Of a stretch of DNA of 41,396 nucleotides, positions 7,273 through 18,227 are shown in pieces; position 1 is the stretch's first letter; the number at the start of each line of letters is the position of its first letter. Source of the DNA: an uncultured Cytophaga sp. (GTDB taxonomy: Bacteria > Bacteroidota > Bacteroidia > Cytophagales > Cytophagaceae); the NCBI RefSeq assembly GCF_937863595.1, contig NZ_CALMGQ010000116.1, forward strand, positions 1 through 41,396, written 5' to 3'. The notes under the pieces were generated by a model that saw only the letters and a program-made list of their open reading frames with translations, was not told the origin of the DNA and searched no databases. Position numbers and translations under genes: made by a program.

Positions 7273-8730
7273 TTATGCGTCAAGCACTTTTTTAATTAAT
7301 TCGGTTGCAACTTTTGGGTCTGCTTTCCCTTTGGTTGCTTTCATCAAGTCACCCATAAACATAGACAAAATACCTGTCTTGCCTCCTTTGTATTCGGCAA
7401 CCTTCGCTGGGTACTTTGCGATAATTGCTTCAATCAACGGAATCAATTCATCGGTATTGCTTTGCTGCACCAAGTTCATTTCTTCTGCTAATTGTAAGGG
7501 CGTTTTTGATGTCCCTTTAATCAATTCTGGGAAGATCGATTGGTTGGCGATGGTATTATTTACTTTACCAGACTCAATCAAATCAACCAATTGCGCAATT
7601 TGCACTGGGGTGATTTTTAAATCAATAACATGCAAAGCCAATTCATTCAAATACGACTTTACAGCGCCTGTAACCCAGTTGGCTGCTAACTTATAGTTCT
7701 TTGTATGTTTGCACACTTCGTCAAAATACAAAGCAATTTCCTTCGTATCTGTTAATACTTGTACATCGTATTCAGACAATTTATATTCATTCGAAAACTT
7801 GGCATACAATTCTTGCGGAAGTGCAGGTAAGGTTGCTTTGATTTCTGCCAACCACGCATCACTAATAGAAACGGGTTGTAAATCGGGCTCAGGGAAATAA
7901 CGGTAATCGTTTAATTCTTCTTTGGTACGCATACCATGGGTACTACCATCTTCTGCATCAAACTGACGGGATTCCGAAATAATCTCCTCTCCGTTTTCAA
8001 CCATAGCAATCTGACGGAGAATTTCAAAATCAATTGCTCGCTGTACGTTACGTACCGAGTTCATGTTTTTAACTTCTACTTTTTTACCATATTCTGTTGC
8101 GCCTTTCAACATTACAGAAACGTTAGCATCGCAACGCATAGAGCCTTCTTCCATGTTACCATCACAAATTTCGAGGTAACGTACCAGCTTTCTAATTTCT
8201 GTCATTACCGCATACGCTTCTTCAGACGTACGAATATCAGGCTCCGTAACAATCTCAATCAAGGGAACACCTGCACGATTGTAATCCACCAAGGTATCAA
8301 CCTCACCAGCAAGGTGCATGTTTTTACCTGCATCGTCTTCCATGTGAATACGATTTAATCGAATAGTTTGCGCTTCGGAGTTCTTTAATTTTATAATTAC
8401 ATTTCCACCAATACAAATAGGCGCGCTATCTTGTGTGGTTTGAAAACCTTTTGGAAGATCGGGATAAAAATAATTTTTACGATCGAAAGATGTAAAGCGA
8501 TTGATTTCAGAACCACAAGCCAAACCCATCTTAATGGCGTATTCAACAACCTTCTTATTCAAACGTGGCAAGGTGCCTGGGTGACCAAGTGTAATAACAC
8601 TCACGTTTGTATTGGGCATGCTACCAAATTCGGCAGAATCAGAAGCAAATATTTTACTCAGTGTAGACAACTGCGCGTGTACTTCTAAACCGATTACTGG
8701 TTGGTATTTATCTATAATTGATTGATCCAT
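7273..8730 (-). CDS. gatB: Asp-tRNA(Asn)/Glu-tRNA(Gln) amidotransferase subunit B
   Basis: 485 aa, full family length. N-terminal GatB kinase-like domain: YQPVIGLEVHAQL, FASDSAEFG, ALKMGLA-type helix KMGLACGSEI, RKNYFYPDLPKGFQ, and RIHMEDDAGK (about 131-140) with the GVPLIEIVTEPD signature. The C-terminal YqeY-like tail (about 340-485) binds tRNA. GatB phosphorylates the misacylated tRNA and works with GatA and GatC to make Gln-tRNA or Asn-tRNA. Neither partner is in the window. It lies 18 bp downstream of alaS in the same operon. Confidence 0.97.
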   Translation of the reverse strand: MDQSIIDKYQPVIGLEVHAQLSTLSKIFASDSAEFGSMPNTNVSVITLGHPGTLPRLNKKVVEYAIKMGLACGSEINRFTSFDRKNYFYPDLPKGFQTTQDSAPICIGGNVIIKLKNSEAQTIRLNRIHMEDDAGKNMHLAGEVDTLVDYNRAGVPLIEIVTEPDIRTSEEAYAVMTEIRKLVRYLEICDGNMEEGSMRCDANVSVMLKGATEYGKKVEVKNMNSVRNVQRAIDFEILRQIAMVENGEEIISESRQFDAEDGSTHGMRTKEELNDYRYFPEPDLQPVSISDAWLAEIKATLPALPQELYAKFSNEYKLSEYDVQVLTDTKEIALYFDEVCKHTKNYKLAANWVTGAVKSYLNELALHVIDLKITPVQIAQLVDLIESGKVNNTIANQSIFPELIKGTSKTPLQLAEEMNLVQQSNTDELIPLIEAIIAKYPAKVAEYKGGKTGILSMFMGDLMKATKGKADPKVATELIKKVLDA

Positions 8731-8748
8731 AATTCTATTCTAAATATA

Positions 8749-11400
8749 TTAAGCACTCACTTGAATAAGGTCTTTTGCTTTCGCGATCACTTTATCCAAG
8801 CCATTTATATCTTTTCCACCTGCTGTAGCGTAGAATGGCTGTCCGCCGCCACCGCCTTGTATTTCTTTCGACAATTCACGAATCATAAGCGATGCATTCA
8901 ATCCTTTGTCTGCAACAAGATTATCTGAAATCATCACAGCAACGTTTGGTTTTCCATCTACATCAACAGCTAATACCAATACTAAATTGTCTACTGTTTG
9001 TTTCAAATCAAATGCTACTTGTCGCATTGCATCAACAGATGGTAAGCTTAGTTTTGCACGAATGAAATTAATATCCCCTACGTTTTCAACCGTTTCTTTT
9101 AAGCTCTTTGCAATTGCTTTTGATTTCTCTGCTTGGTATTCATCCAATTGCTTTTGCAATGCAATACGTTCTTCCAACAAATCCTCCAACGACTTAACTA
9201 TGTCCTTCGGATTTTTCATCAAGTCATTTATTTTTGATAGCGTAGATTGTTGTTCGTCTACATATACTTCCGCAGAAGTTGCTGTCAATGCCTCAATTCT
9301 TCGAACACCAGCTGCTACAGAAGCTTCACTCGTAATTTTAAAGAAACCAATTTTACCTGTAGACGAAACGTGTGTACCACCGCACAATTCTCGAGAGAAT
9401 GAATCATCGAAGGTAATCATACGTACATATTCACCGTATTTTTCACCAAACAATGCCATTGCACCAAGTTTCTTTGCTTCTTCAATCGGCACATTACGTC
9501 TTTCATTCAATGAAATATTTTCACGCACCTTTTGATTTACAATCAATTCGACTTGTTTCAATTCTTCTTCTGTTACTTTAGAAAAGTGCGAGAAGTCAAA
9601 TCGCAATACCGATTCATTTACCAAGGAACCTTTTTGATTTACGTGGGCACCCAATACTTGCTTCAATGCAGCATGCAATAAGTGCGTTGCCGAGTGATTG
9701 TTTTCAGTAAGGGAACGTTGCAATACATTTACTTTACATTCAACCGTTGCTTTTAAATCAGCAGGTAATTGTTCTGTAAGATGTATAATTAAGTTATTTT
9801 CTTTTACGGTATTCAGAACCTTAATTTTCTGAACTCCTTGCACCAAGGTACCTGAATCGCCAGCTTGTCCGCCGCTTTCTGCATAAAAGGGAGTCGTATC
9901 CAATACCAATTGATATTGATCTTTTCCTTTCGTTTTAACCTGACGGTATTTAATGATTCTAGAAGTAGAAATTAAATGGTCGTAACCAACAAACTCCACT
10001 TCATCGTCTTCTGTAACGATTGTCCAGTCGCTTGTTTCAACACTTGCTGCTTTTTTAGAACGTTGCTTTTGAGCAGCCATTTCAACATCAAAGCCTGATT
10101 CGTCAACTGTTAAGTTATTTTCACGCGCAATCAATTGAATCAAATCCAACGGAAAACCAAAGGTATCGTATAATTCAAATGCCGTTTTACCGTCAATGAT
10201 TGATGATTTCTTCGTTTTTAATTCTTCTCTGATTTGATCTAATTTACTTAAACCAATATCCAATGTACGTAAGAAAGAAATCTCTTCTTCTTGTACAACT
10301 TTAGATACAAAATCTTGTTGCGCTTTTAATTCTGGGAATACATGCGCCAATTGATCTGCCAATACAGCAACCAATTTATATAAGAACGGTTCTTTTAAAT
10401 TTAAGAAGGTATACGCATAACGCACGGCACGACGAAGGATACGACGAATTACGTATCCTGCTTTGTTGTTTGATGGAAGTTGTCCATCAGCAATGACAAA
10501 TGAAATCGCACGAATGTGATCGGCCATAACACGCATTGCAATATCCGTCTTTTCATCTGCACCATATTTAATTCCAGAAGCATTGGCTACGAAATCAATC
10601 ATCGGTGAAAACACATCTGTATCGTAGTTGGAACGTTTCTTTTGAATGGCCATACACAGACGTTCAAAACCCATACCTGTATCTACGTGCTTATCTGGAA
10701 GCTCTTCAAGCGAACCATCCGCTTTACGATTGAATTGAATGAATACATTGTTCCAAATTTCAACCACTTGAGGGTGATCGTTATTGACCAATGTTTTACC
10801 ATCAACAGCTGCAATTTCTTCGTCTGTACGAAGATCCACGTGAATCTCAGAACACGGCCCGCATGGGCCTTGCTCGCCCATTTCCCAGAAGTTGTCTTTT
10901 TTATTTCCTAATAGAATGCGATCTTCTGCAATCCATTGTTTCCAAAAATTATATGCTTCTGAATCGCGCGCTAATTTTTCTTTTTCATCACCTTCAAAAA
11001 TGGTTACATACAACCGATCTTTTGGAAGTTTGTATACCGAAGTCAACAATTCCCACGACCAAGCAATGGCTTCTTCTTTGAAATAATCTCCAAACGACCA
11101 GTTACCAAGCATTTCAAACATGGTATGATGATAGGTATCAATACCTACTTCTTCCAAATCATTATGCTTTCCAGATACGCGCAAACATTTTTGTGTATCC
11201 GCAACACGACGGTATTTGGGTGTTTCATTTCCTAAAAAGAAATCTTTAAATTGATTCATTCCTGCGTTGGTAAACATCAACGTCGGATCATTTTTATTAA
11301 CGATTGGTGCAGAAGGTACTATTTGATGGCCTTTAGAGGCAAAGAAATCCAGAAATTGCTGACGAATTTCAGCTGAGGTCATATACGAAGACATACTCAA
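8749..11400 (-). CDS. alaS: Alanyl-tRNA synthetase
   Basis: 883 aa, the usual length. Class II catalytic core (1-about 250) with FTNAGMNQFKDFFLG, RVSGKHNDLEEVG and the WEMGEQGPCGPCSEIH loop. The tRNA recognition domain (about 270-450) has GYVIRRILRRAVRYA. The editing domain carries zinc ligands HSATH (His569, His573) and CGGTH (673-677). The C-Ala domain ends with GGGGGQPFYATAGG. It charges tRNA-Ala and clears Ser/Gly mischarging. Met1 (MSMSSYMTSAEIRQQF) could be replaced by Met3 or Met7. First gene of the alaS-gatB-tlpA-like-membrane protein operon, diverging from the MerR gene. Confidence 0.98.
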   Translation of the reverse strand: MSMSSYMTSAEIRQQFLDFFASKGHQIVPSAPIVNKNDPTLMFTNAGMNQFKDFFLGNETPKYRRVADTQKCLRVSGKHNDLEEVGIDTYHHTMFEMLGNWSFGDYFKEEAIAWSWELLTSVYKLPKDRLYVTIFEGDEKEKLARDSEAYNFWKQWIAEDRILLGNKKDNFWEMGEQGPCGPCSEIHVDLRTDEEIAAVDGKTLVNNDHPQVVEIWNNVFIQFNRKADGSLEELPDKHVDTGMGFERLCMAIQKKRSNYDTDVFSPMIDFVANASGIKYGADEKTDIAMRVMADHIRAISFVIADGQLPSNNKAGYVIRRILRRAVRYAYTFLNLKEPFLYKLVAVLADQLAHVFPELKAQQDFVSKVVQEEEISFLRTLDIGLSKLDQIREELKTKKSSIIDGKTAFELYDTFGFPLDLIQLIARENNLTVDESGFDVEMAAQKQRSKKAASVETSDWTIVTEDDEVEFVGYDHLISTSRIIKYRQVKTKGKDQYQLVLDTTPFYAESGGQAGDSGTLVQGVQKIKVLNTVKENNLIIHLTEQLPADLKATVECKVNVLQRSLTENNHSATHLLHAALKQVLGAHVNQKGSLVNESVLRFDFSHFSKVTEEELKQVELIVNQKVRENISLNERRNVPIEEAKKLGAMALFGEKYGEYVRMITFDDSFSRELCGGTHVSSTGKIGFFKITSEASVAAGVRRIEALTATSAEVYVDEQQSTLSKINDLMKNPKDIVKSLEDLLEERIALQKQLDEYQAEKSKAIAKSLKETVENVGDINFIRAKLSLPSVDAMRQVAFDLKQTVDNLVLVLAVDVDGKPNVAVMISDNLVADKGLNASLMIRELSKEIQGGGGGQPFYATAGGKDINGLDKVIAKAKDLIQVSA

Positions 11401-11431
11401 ATGTGGGTTTTCAACAGGTTTTTATAATCGT

Positions 11432-11439
11432 CAAATTTA
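11432..11439 (-). promoter_or_regulatory. Possible -7 element for alaS
   Basis: On the minus strand this reads TAAATTTG, matching the Bacteroidota -7 consensus TAnnTTTG, about 31 bp ahead of the alaS ATG. No clear TTG lies 19-20 bp upstream of it. Confidence 0.3.
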
Positions 11440-11659
11440 GGAAAAAACCACGTTAAAAGTCCGATTTTGTGGAATAGATTTATATTTTTTATAATTATAT
11501 GTATTCGAATAGGCTTTAAATTGAAGGCTTTTCCACATTGAACCTTAAAATGTGGAAAAGAATTATGCATCCACTGCATGAACACCTACATTCTAACGCT
11601 TGGATTATGTAATTTTGAAATTAAGCAGTTCACGTATTTATACACATCCAGCTATCAAA

Positions 11660-11998
11660 TTGCCTTACAAAGAGAAAGATATAGAGAAAAAATATTTTAC
11701 CATTGGCGAAGTTTCTGCCATGTTTAAAGTTGCTCCTTCCCTGATACGTTTTTGGGAAACAGAATTTGATATCTTCAAACCTCAAAAGAACCGCCGCGGA
11801 AATAGACAATTCACTAAAGAAGACATTGAGAATTTTAGAATGATCTACAACTTGGTAAAAGAACGTGGCTATACCCTACAAGGAGCAAAAGAAATGCTAA
11901 AGGTAGATCGCCACAAGTCTAAAGACAAAATGGATTTGTTGGATTCGCTTCAAAAGGTTCGGGACTTTTTGGTTGATTTAAAGAAGCAGATGGAATAA
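11660..11998 (+). CDS. MerR-family transcriptional regulator
   Basis: 112 aa from the TTG at 11660. Winged-helix MerR domain: FTIGEVSAMFKVAPSLIRFWETEF (helix-turn-helix plus wing), NRRGNRQFTKEDIENFRMI, then VKERGYTLQGAKEML and a short coiled C-terminus. No effector-binding domain follows. The frame is open upstream to another TTG at 11600 with no ATG. From memory, Bacteroidota homologues start M-PYKEKEIEK, which here corresponds to TTG-PYKEKDIEK, so I prefer 11660. Divergent from alaS and upstream of dprA. Target genes unknown. Confidence 0.85.
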   Translation: MPYKEKDIEKKYFTIGEVSAMFKVAPSLIRFWETEFDIFKPQKNRRGNRQFTKEDIENFRMIYNLVKERGYTLQGAKEMLKVDRHKSKDKMDLLDSLQKVRDFLVDLKKQME

Positions 11999-12177
11999 GG
12001 CTTAATGCTGAAGGCCTAATGCCTAAAGCTTGAGAAGTGTTTGATTATTACGTTCAGCACTACCAATAAATTAAATATTTTATATTAGGACAACACAACC
12101 CATTCGTTTATTTTAATGAAAAATTAAATACATATAAACTTTTACACGTTAAACATTACACGTTCTCCTTCACAGCT

Positions 12178-13272
12178 ATGCAGGAAAAAATTTATCAAGT
12201 TGCCGTGGGGCTTATCCCTGGCATTGGCGCAGCGACTACTAAAACGTTGATTAGTTATTGCGGAAGTGCCGAACAAATTTTTAAAACACCCAAAGGGAAA
12301 CTTAAAAACATTCCCGGTATTGGTGCCGTTACCATCGAGAATCTTCAAAATACATCTGTTTTAAACGAAGCCGAAAGCATTGTGCGCAAAGCAGAAAAGC
12401 TTGATACGCAGATATTATTTTATACCGATTCTGATTATCCGACACGACTCAAGCAAATTCCGGACGCTCCTACCTTACTTTATTATAAAGGAAATACAAA
12501 GGTGAATCCTGAAAGATCCATCGCAATTGTTGGTACACGAAAAGCTACAGAGTATGGCAAAACAATTGTACGAAAATTATTAGAAGGATTGGCTTCGTAC
12601 AAACCTCTTGTGGTAAGCGGACTAGCTTATGGTATCGATATACAAGCACACCGAGACGCCTTAGAATTAGGCTTGGACACCATTGGTGTAATGGCAAATG
12701 GAACAGACATCATCTACCCTGCTGTTCATAAAAACACAGCGCTAAAAATGATTGAGCAAGGTGGTTTGATGAGTGAATACACCTTTGGATCCATTGCAGA
12801 ACCCATGCGTTTCCCTGCTCGCAATAGAATTATTGCAGGTATGGCAGATGTTACGATTGTGGTGGAAGCAACACAATCTGGTGGTGCATTGATTACTGCA
12901 GACATTGCGAATGGATACAACCGTGAAGTGATGGCCGTTCCAGGAAGAATCACAGACCTTACTTCTGAAGGATGTAACAATTTAATTAAGCAAAATAAAG
13001 CACATACCTTAACACGCGCTTCAGACTTAATTGAATTATTAAACTGGGATATTGAACCAGGAATTATTACGCACAAGAACATAATCTTATCCGATTTAGA
13101 AGAAGATGAATTGATGATTTATGCCGTATTGATTGACAATGAAGCCATACACATAGATGAACTAAGTTGGAAGGCGCAATTGCCCATGCATAAAATAAGT
13201 TCGGTATTATTACAAATGGAATTCAAAGGAATTGTAAAAGCCTTATCCGGCAAGAAATTCTCGCTACGATAA
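12178..13272 (+). CDS. dprA: DNA-processing protein DprA
   Basis: 364 aa. An N-terminal helix-hairpin-helix/SAM-like region (1-60; two PGIGA-type turns) precedes the Rossmann DprA core. The core has GTRKATEYG (119-127), VVSGLAYGIDIQAHRDAL (145-162), GTDIIYP, the phosphate-binding SIAEPMRFPARNRIIAG (205-221) and GGALITA. A winged-helix DML1-like tail (about 300-364) follows. DprA loads RecA on single-stranded DNA during natural transformation. An ATG start follows the AT-rich 180-bp gap after the MerR gene. No other competence gene is in the window. Confidence 0.96.
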   Translation: MQEKIYQVAVGLIPGIGAATTKTLISYCGSAEQIFKTPKGKLKNIPGIGAVTIENLQNTSVLNEAESIVRKAEKLDTQILFYTDSDYPTRLKQIPDAPTLLYYKGNTKVNPERSIAIVGTRKATEYGKTIVRKLLEGLASYKPLVVSGLAYGIDIQAHRDALELGLDTIGVMANGTDIIYPAVHKNTALKMIEQGGLMSEYTFGSIAEPMRFPARNRIIAGMADVTIVVEATQSGGALITADIANGYNREVMAVPGRITDLTSEGCNNLIKQNKAHTLTRASDLIELLNWDIEPGIITHKNIILSDLEEDELMIYAVLIDNEAIHIDELSWKAQLPMHKISSVLLQMEFKGIVKALSGKKFSLR

Positions 13273-13370
13273 ACAAAATTATACGGATAGTTGATAAATG
13301 AAACCGTTTTCACTTTGTGAACTACAGGTCTTTTTATATCTTGATAGCTATTACTGAATTGAATATACGT

Positions 13371-14588
13371 ATGGCATCAACTTTTTATGAGATATTAGGC
13401 GTTTCCAAATTTGCATCAACCGATGACATTAAAAAATCATTTAAAAATCTTGCAAAAAAATACCATCCCGATAAGCATCCAGGTTCTAAATTTCATGAAG
13501 AACACTTCAAAAAAATAAACGAAGCCTATCAAACACTATCCAATCAGCAATCTAGATATCGCTACGATTTAAAAATCAACTATGCGGAATCCAGTCAGCA
13601 ATATTCGACAAATACACAAGCAAATAGACCAAGAAATACCAATCCAAATACAGAAAAGCAATACACTCAAAAAGCATATAAAAAACCACAAGGCAATCGC
13701 AGTACTCAATCACAAAAAAAACTAAATAGGTATTACATTTACATTGCTATTGGAGCTATCCTCTTCATTATTGCCAGCACTTGGTTCTATAACTTCATGA
13801 ATGACTATGCTGCAAAAGAATATTTTGCAGAAGGATTGCACGAAGAACAAAAAGGAAATGAAGTAAAAGCTATGGGATATTACTTATCATCCTTAGAAAA
13901 AGACTATGAAAATCCACTAACCAATGAAAAAATTGGAGACATCTATTCCAAGTTAGCCCATAACAATACCATTGAATTATTCTATTTTGATTTAGAATTA
14001 CAAAAGAAAAATATCGATGCAAGTTTAAATACTGAAAGCACACAACTATTAAACAATATACGCGGCATCGACTCCTTATCTGCCATGTATTTCAATCGTT
14101 CTTTTGAAAACTATGAATTGGATGCAGATAAACGCCGTGTTGGATTAAAACTACTTCGAACAGACTTAAAAATAGGCAACTTTACAAAAGCATTATCTGA
14201 TTCGGAACGATTGAAAACAATGCCCGATGCGGCTAAAGATGATAGCTTAATTTATTACCAAGCAGAAATTCACTTCTTAATGAAAAATTATGAAGAAGCC
14301 CGTAAGACTTATACAAGCTTTTATGCCCTGCACCCTACTTCCGCTGATGCGCTTATCCGAATTGCACTTTGTAATTACAATGAACACAACGAGGATTTTG
14401 CAATCAGTCAACTCGACAAAGCGATTATAAAATTCCCTACAAAAGGAGAAGCGTATTATTTCAAAGGAGAAATTGCACGCAGAAATCAAGACAGTACTGC
14501 CGCCTGCAATCTATTTGAAATAGCAGACCAATTAAATGTTTTGGCTGCAAAAACAGCTATATATAAATATTGCCAAACTGAATTATGA
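13371..14588 (+). CDS. Membrane-anchored J-domain protein with TPR repeats
   Basis: 405 aa from ATG 13371. A GTG at 13317 in the same frame would add 18 residues ahead of the J-domain start, so I prefer the ATG. The J-domain occupies 3-70 ([22 protein letters not shown] at 32-34, [12 protein letters not shown]). A Gln/Asn/Thr-rich linker (70-118) leads to one membrane helix (121-142). The remainder is a TPR-like helical region (about 148-400; [33 protein letters not shown]). It should recruit DnaK to the membrane; with type II topology the TPRs would be periplasmic. Its stop overlaps the next start as ATGA. Confidence 0.85.
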   Translation: MASTFYEILGVSKFASTDDIKKSFKNLAKKYHPDKHPGSKFHEEHFKKINEAYQTLSNQQSRYRYDLKINYAESSQQYSTNTQANRPRNTNPNTEKQYTQKAYKKPQGNRSTQSQKKLNRYYIYIAIGAILFIIASTWFYNFMNDYAAKEYFAEGLHEEQKGNEVKAMGYYLSSLEKDYENPLTNEKIGDIYSKLAHNNTIELFYFDLELQKKNIDASLNTESTQLLNNIRGIDSLSAMYFNRSFENYELDADKRRVGLKLLRTDLKIGNFTKALSDSERLKTMPDAAKDDSLIYYQAEIHFLMKNYEEARKTYTSFYALHPTSADALIRIALCNYNEHNEDFAISQLDKAIIKFPTKGEAYYFKGEIARRNQDSTAACNLFEIADQLNVLAAKTAIYKYCQTEL

Positions 14589-17500
14589 AATATTTCTATA
14601 CAAGTATCCTTATGATGCTTGCAACACTTTGCATAGCACAAAATAAATCAACAAACACGTATCGATCTGCGAGCAATCCACACTATTGGAAAAACAAAAT
14701 GCCACGCGCTGATTATTGGCAGCAAGATGTACATTACATCATTGAAGCTACTTTGAACGATTCCTTAAATACGCTTACTGGTGATTCTTACACACTCGTT
14801 TACTGGAACAATTCTCCGTATGAATTAAAAGAACTTTATTTTCATTTGTTTCAAAACATTGCGTTGCCAGGCTCCTATTACGAAGACTTAAATAAGAACA
14901 ATAAGGTGCCTGTTACGTTTGGTGCGTATCAAAAAGAAGGTTTAGGTACAACCACTGAAAACATTCAAGTAAATGGACAAGTAGTAAAAACCGAGCTCGA
15001 CAATACCATTCTAAAAGTATTTTTAAATCAACCTTTAAAAAGTGGCGATTCATTAGTGGTAACAATGAAATTCAAAACCTATTATGATAATGGTAGCATT
15101 CGTCGAAGAATGAAGTTTTATGAAACATTCAATACCAAACATTTTGATGGTGTATTTTGGTATCCTTCTATTTGTGTGTACGATCAAAAATTTGGATGGA
15201 CAACCGACCAACATTTAGATAAAGAATTTTATCACGACTATGGAAGTTTTGATGTTTCTTTGACCTTGCCGCAAGAATACGTATTGGACGCAACCGGTAT
15301 TATGGTGAATGAAAAAGAAGTATTACCCGACACCTTGCGTGCAAAATTAGATATTAAGAATTTCGCAAATAAGAAGTTTGGCGAACAACCTTCCATTATT
15401 ATTCCGAAGGTAAAAGGCAAAACCAAAACATGGATTTTCCACGCAGACAATGTGCACAATTTTGCATTCACGGCTGATCCACTTTATCGCATTGGAGAAA
15501 CCTCTTGGAATGGTGTGCGCGTAATCACCTTGGCGCAAGAACAAAATGCTTCCAAGTGGCAGCAATCAGGTGGCTATACAGCAAGAATCATTCAGACTTA
15601 TTCCACCGATTTTGGCATGTATAACTGGCCCAAAATAATTGTAGCCGATGCAAAAGATGGTATGGAATACTCTATGTTAACCTTAGATAATGGAACCTAT
15701 CCGCAGCATCAATATTTGTTATCACATGAAGTTGGTCACATGTGGTTTTATGGAATGGTTGGTTCGAATGAAACATACCGCGCTTTTATGGATGAAGGTT
15801 TTACACAGTTCTTAACAGTGTGGTCGATGGATAAAATTTTAGGTAAAAAACGCGATCGTATCCACCCAAATAAATTCATCGATAAATATATTGATTCAGC
15901 AGATAATAGAAATGATTATTTATATGCACCGTATTTAAATCATGCTTCAGAAAATTTTGATGAGCAATTAAATACCCATTCTTGTGCTTTCAATGGAGCC
16001 ATTAGACACAGTGGTAATTATGGTTTGGTCTATTACAAATCTGGAACCATGCTGTATAATTTAAAGTATGTATTAGGTGATTCTTTATTTTTAGGCGCAA
16101 TGAAACACTATGTACAAAAGTGGAAATTTGCGCATCCCTATCCTGAAGACTTCAGGCAAGCCATCATTGAATATACCCAAACAGATTTAAATTGGTTTTT
16201 TGATGAATGGTTGGAAACAACTAAGAATATTGATTACAAGGTAAAATCTGTAAAACGCATTTCAAAAAACACCGATTCAATTGAATACGCTGTAACCTTC
16301 GAACGTATTGGTAGAATGCAGATGCCACTTAAATTCACCGTATCGTATGAAGATGGAACATCCAAAAATTTCTTAATTCCAAACACGTGGTTTAAGCCAC
16401 CAACAAAAGACAGTATTTTAGCAAAATGGTATGGTTGGGATTTATTGAAACCAACATACACCACAAACATAAAATCTACTTCAAAAATTAAAAACGTTAT
16501 TATTGATCCAGAAATGTTGCTTGCTGATATTGACAACTCCAACAACGAATGGGGAAAGAAAACAAATAATACCTGGCAATTTGACCACCGCGTTCCTCTT
16601 GCAAAAAATTGGAAATACCGTCGCAATTATCTGCGTCCGGATGTTTGGTACAATGGCTTTGACGGCTTACAATTAGGTATACATGCAGAAGGGAAATATT
16701 TCAATAAATACAATTATCATGTAAGTGTTTGGGGAAATACAACCTTAGGACAAAACCTTAAGACAGCAACCAACTTAAATCCTCAATACATTGCATTTAA
16801 TGCAATGTATAATCGACAACTGAGTAAGGTATCGAAAGAGTTGGTTGCAAATTCTCAATTGGCATTCAATGCAGGAATTTGGAAAGGAATTTTAGGAATT
16901 GAAAAAACATTCCGCAGACAAGACCGACAAAATGCGAGGTACACCAAGATTTCCGTATTTGCAAAGTACCTCGTAAATGAATATAATTATCAACCCTATT
17001 TATTGTATGCAAATGAATGGGGCGTTCGCAATCAATCTACGCAATGGGTAAATGCCTCGTTCAATATTTCCGTTTTGCGCAATTATGTGTATACAAAAGG
17101 AAGTGGAACATTGAATCTAAGTGTACGTACGCCATTCATTGCAAGCAGTTATAATTACTCTCAAGTGACTGGGGAAGCAAAAAATAGCTATGCACTCACA
17201 AAAAAATTAGATGTGCGCACAAGAGCATTTGCGCAAATGGGCTTGAATGATGTACCGCTAGAAAGTTCCGTATATGCTGCTGGTGCAAATCAAGAACAAA
17301 TGATTGACAATAAATATACGCGCGCGGTAGGGATTGTACCGAATGATTGGTTGAATTATCAAAACAGCACCAACCATTTTCAATATGGCGGCGGATTAAA
17401 TCTCCGTGGATATGCAGGAAATATTTGTACTGAAAAAATAGCTAAACCAAGTGGTGGTGATACCATCGTCTATGCCTACAATGGACAATCTGGAGGTTCG

Positions 17501-17809
17501 GTAAACATTGAATTGGAGTTTGATAAATTCATCAAACTAAAAGCGAAAGGTCTTACAAAAAATATTCATTTTGATATGTATGGTTTTTTTGATGGGGGAA
17601 TATTAAACTACAAAGTAGCAACTAAAAATTATTGGAGCGGTGTACGGATGGATGCAGGTTTGGGTACAGCAATGACAATCAAATTTTCTCCGTATGATAT
17701 TACACCTTTAGTCATTCGTGCAGATTTCCCCTTATGGATTAACAGACCTGCTGTTGGTGAGAACTATACCGATTTTAGATGGGTGTTATCTGTGAGTAGA
17801 GCATTTTAG
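14585..17809 (+). CDS. M1-family metallopeptidase with C-terminal barrel-like domain
   Basis: 1074 aa. Signal peptide ([19 protein letters not shown]), then an M1 N-terminal beta domain and the gluzincin core: DGMEYSM (358-364, in place of GAMEN), HEVGH (381-385) and the third zinc ligand Glu404 in FMDEGFT. The C-terminal 400 or so residues alternate polar and aromatic/hydrophobic positions in many short strands with periplasmic-like turns. The chain ends in VLSVSRAF, a terminal Phe typical of outer-membrane barrels. This suggests a peptidase carried on an outer-membrane barrel; topology is inferred. Translationally coupled to the J-domain/TPR gene upstream, which hints at a shared envelope role. 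Confidence 0.88.
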   Translation: MKYFYTSILMMLATLCIAQNKSTNTYRSASNPHYWKNKMPRADYWQQDVHYIIEATLNDSLNTLTGDSYTLVYWNNSPYELKELYFHLFQNIALPGSYYEDLNKNNKVPVTFGAYQKEGLGTTTENIQVNGQVVKTELDNTILKVFLNQPLKSGDSLVVTMKFKTYYDNGSIRRRMKFYETFNTKHFDGVFWYPSICVYDQKFGWTTDQHLDKEFYHDYGSFDVSLTLPQEYVLDATGIMVNEKEVLPDTLRAKLDIKNFANKKFGEQPSIIIPKVKGKTKTWIFHADNVHNFAFTADPLYRIGETSWNGVRVITLAQEQNASKWQQSGGYTARIIQTYSTDFGMYNWPKIIVADAKDGMEYSMLTLDNGTYPQHQYLLSHEVGHMWFYGMVGSNETYRAFMDEGFTQFLTVWSMDKILGKKRDRIHPNKFIDKYIDSADNRNDYLYAPYLNHASENFDEQLNTHSCAFNGAIRHSGNYGLVYYKSGTMLYNLKYVLGDSLFLGAMKHYVQKWKFAHPYPEDFRQAIIEYTQTDLNWFFDEWLETTKNIDYKVKSVKRISKNTDSIEYAVTFERIGRMQMPLKFTVSYEDGTSKNFLIPNTWFKPPTKDSILAKWYGWDLLKPTYTTNIKSTSKIKNVIIDPEMLLADIDNSNNEWGKKTNNTWQFDHRVPLAKNWKYRRNYLRPDVWYNGFDGLQLGIHAEGKYFNKYNYHVSVWGNTTLGQNLKTATNLNPQYIAFNAMYNRQLSKVSKELVANSQLAFNAGIWKGILGIEKTFRRQDRQNARYTKISVFAKYLVNEYNYQPYLLYANEWGVRNQSTQWVNASFNISVLRNYVYTKGSGTLNLSVRTPFIASSYNYSQVTGEAKNSYALTKKLDVRTRAFAQMGLNDVPLESSVYAAGANQEQMIDNKYTRAVGIVPNDWLNYQNSTNHFQYGGGLNLRGYAGNICTEKIAKPSGGDTIVYAYNGQSGGSVNIELEFDKFIKLKAKGLTKNIHFDMYGFFDGGILNYKVATKNYWSGVRMDAGLGTAMTIKFSPYDITPLVIRADFPLWINRPAVGENYTDFRWVLSVSRAF

Positions 17810-17857
17810 GTTTCTCTTAACACGAAATTTCTAGGGGCGATGCCCCTAGCTTTGATT

Positions 17858-17950
17858 CATCATAAAAACGTATCATTTCAGAATGAAATTGAAAACTTCA
17901 TGAAGGAGTATCAAATTTCTGAGTATGATTCGAAATATTTCTGGGTGTAA
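17858..17950 (+). pseudogene. 3' stump of the RAYT transposase
   Basis: Matches 18585-18677 at a constant offset of 727 bp, with only a Glu-to-Lys difference (DSKYFWV versus DSEYFWV) and the same TAA. The first 119 codons are missing. The homology continues past the stop to 18104 (versus 18826), apart from a 5-nt insertion after the stop. Confidence 0.85.
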
Positions 17951-17989
17951 AGTTTTGTATATATGGATGCGGACGCAATACTTTATTTG

Positions 17990-18158
17990 CTAGGGGCGAT
18001 GCCCCTAGCTATGACATTTCAGGCTTTCAGCCTGTTCGCATTTCATAGCAAGTATTGGTGAGAGTTTTAAAAAAGTATTTTATCAATTTAGAACTAAAAA
18101 TAAACAGAACACGAAGCCTGAAAGGCTTTAATATCAAAGCTAGGGGCATCGCCCCTAG
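17990..18158. repeat. Full REP pair (BIME-like unit A), 169 bp
   Basis: Two REP hairpins in inverted orientation (17990-18008 and 18140-18158), each with an inner CAGGCTTTC/GAAAGCCTG-type hairpin (18020-18034 and about 18113-18129), separated by an AT-rich core. Nearly identical to 18840-19007. Confidence 0.8.
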
Positions 18159-18227
18159 TCATAGTAATTCTAGGGTCGCCCCTAGTGAATAACAAATGCA
18201 ATATTCAACCAGCTAATTTTTAATTTT

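Noticed and set aside
8906..9535. 209-codon plus-strand open frame
   Set aside because: It lies wholly antisense to the alaS editing and C-terminal region, is serine/asparagine-rich as expected of a shadow frame, and resembles no family.
13317..13370. Upstream GTG start for the J-domain protein
   Set aside because: It would add 18 hydrophobic residues before a J-domain that normally begins at the ATG at 13371 ([11 protein letters not shown]).
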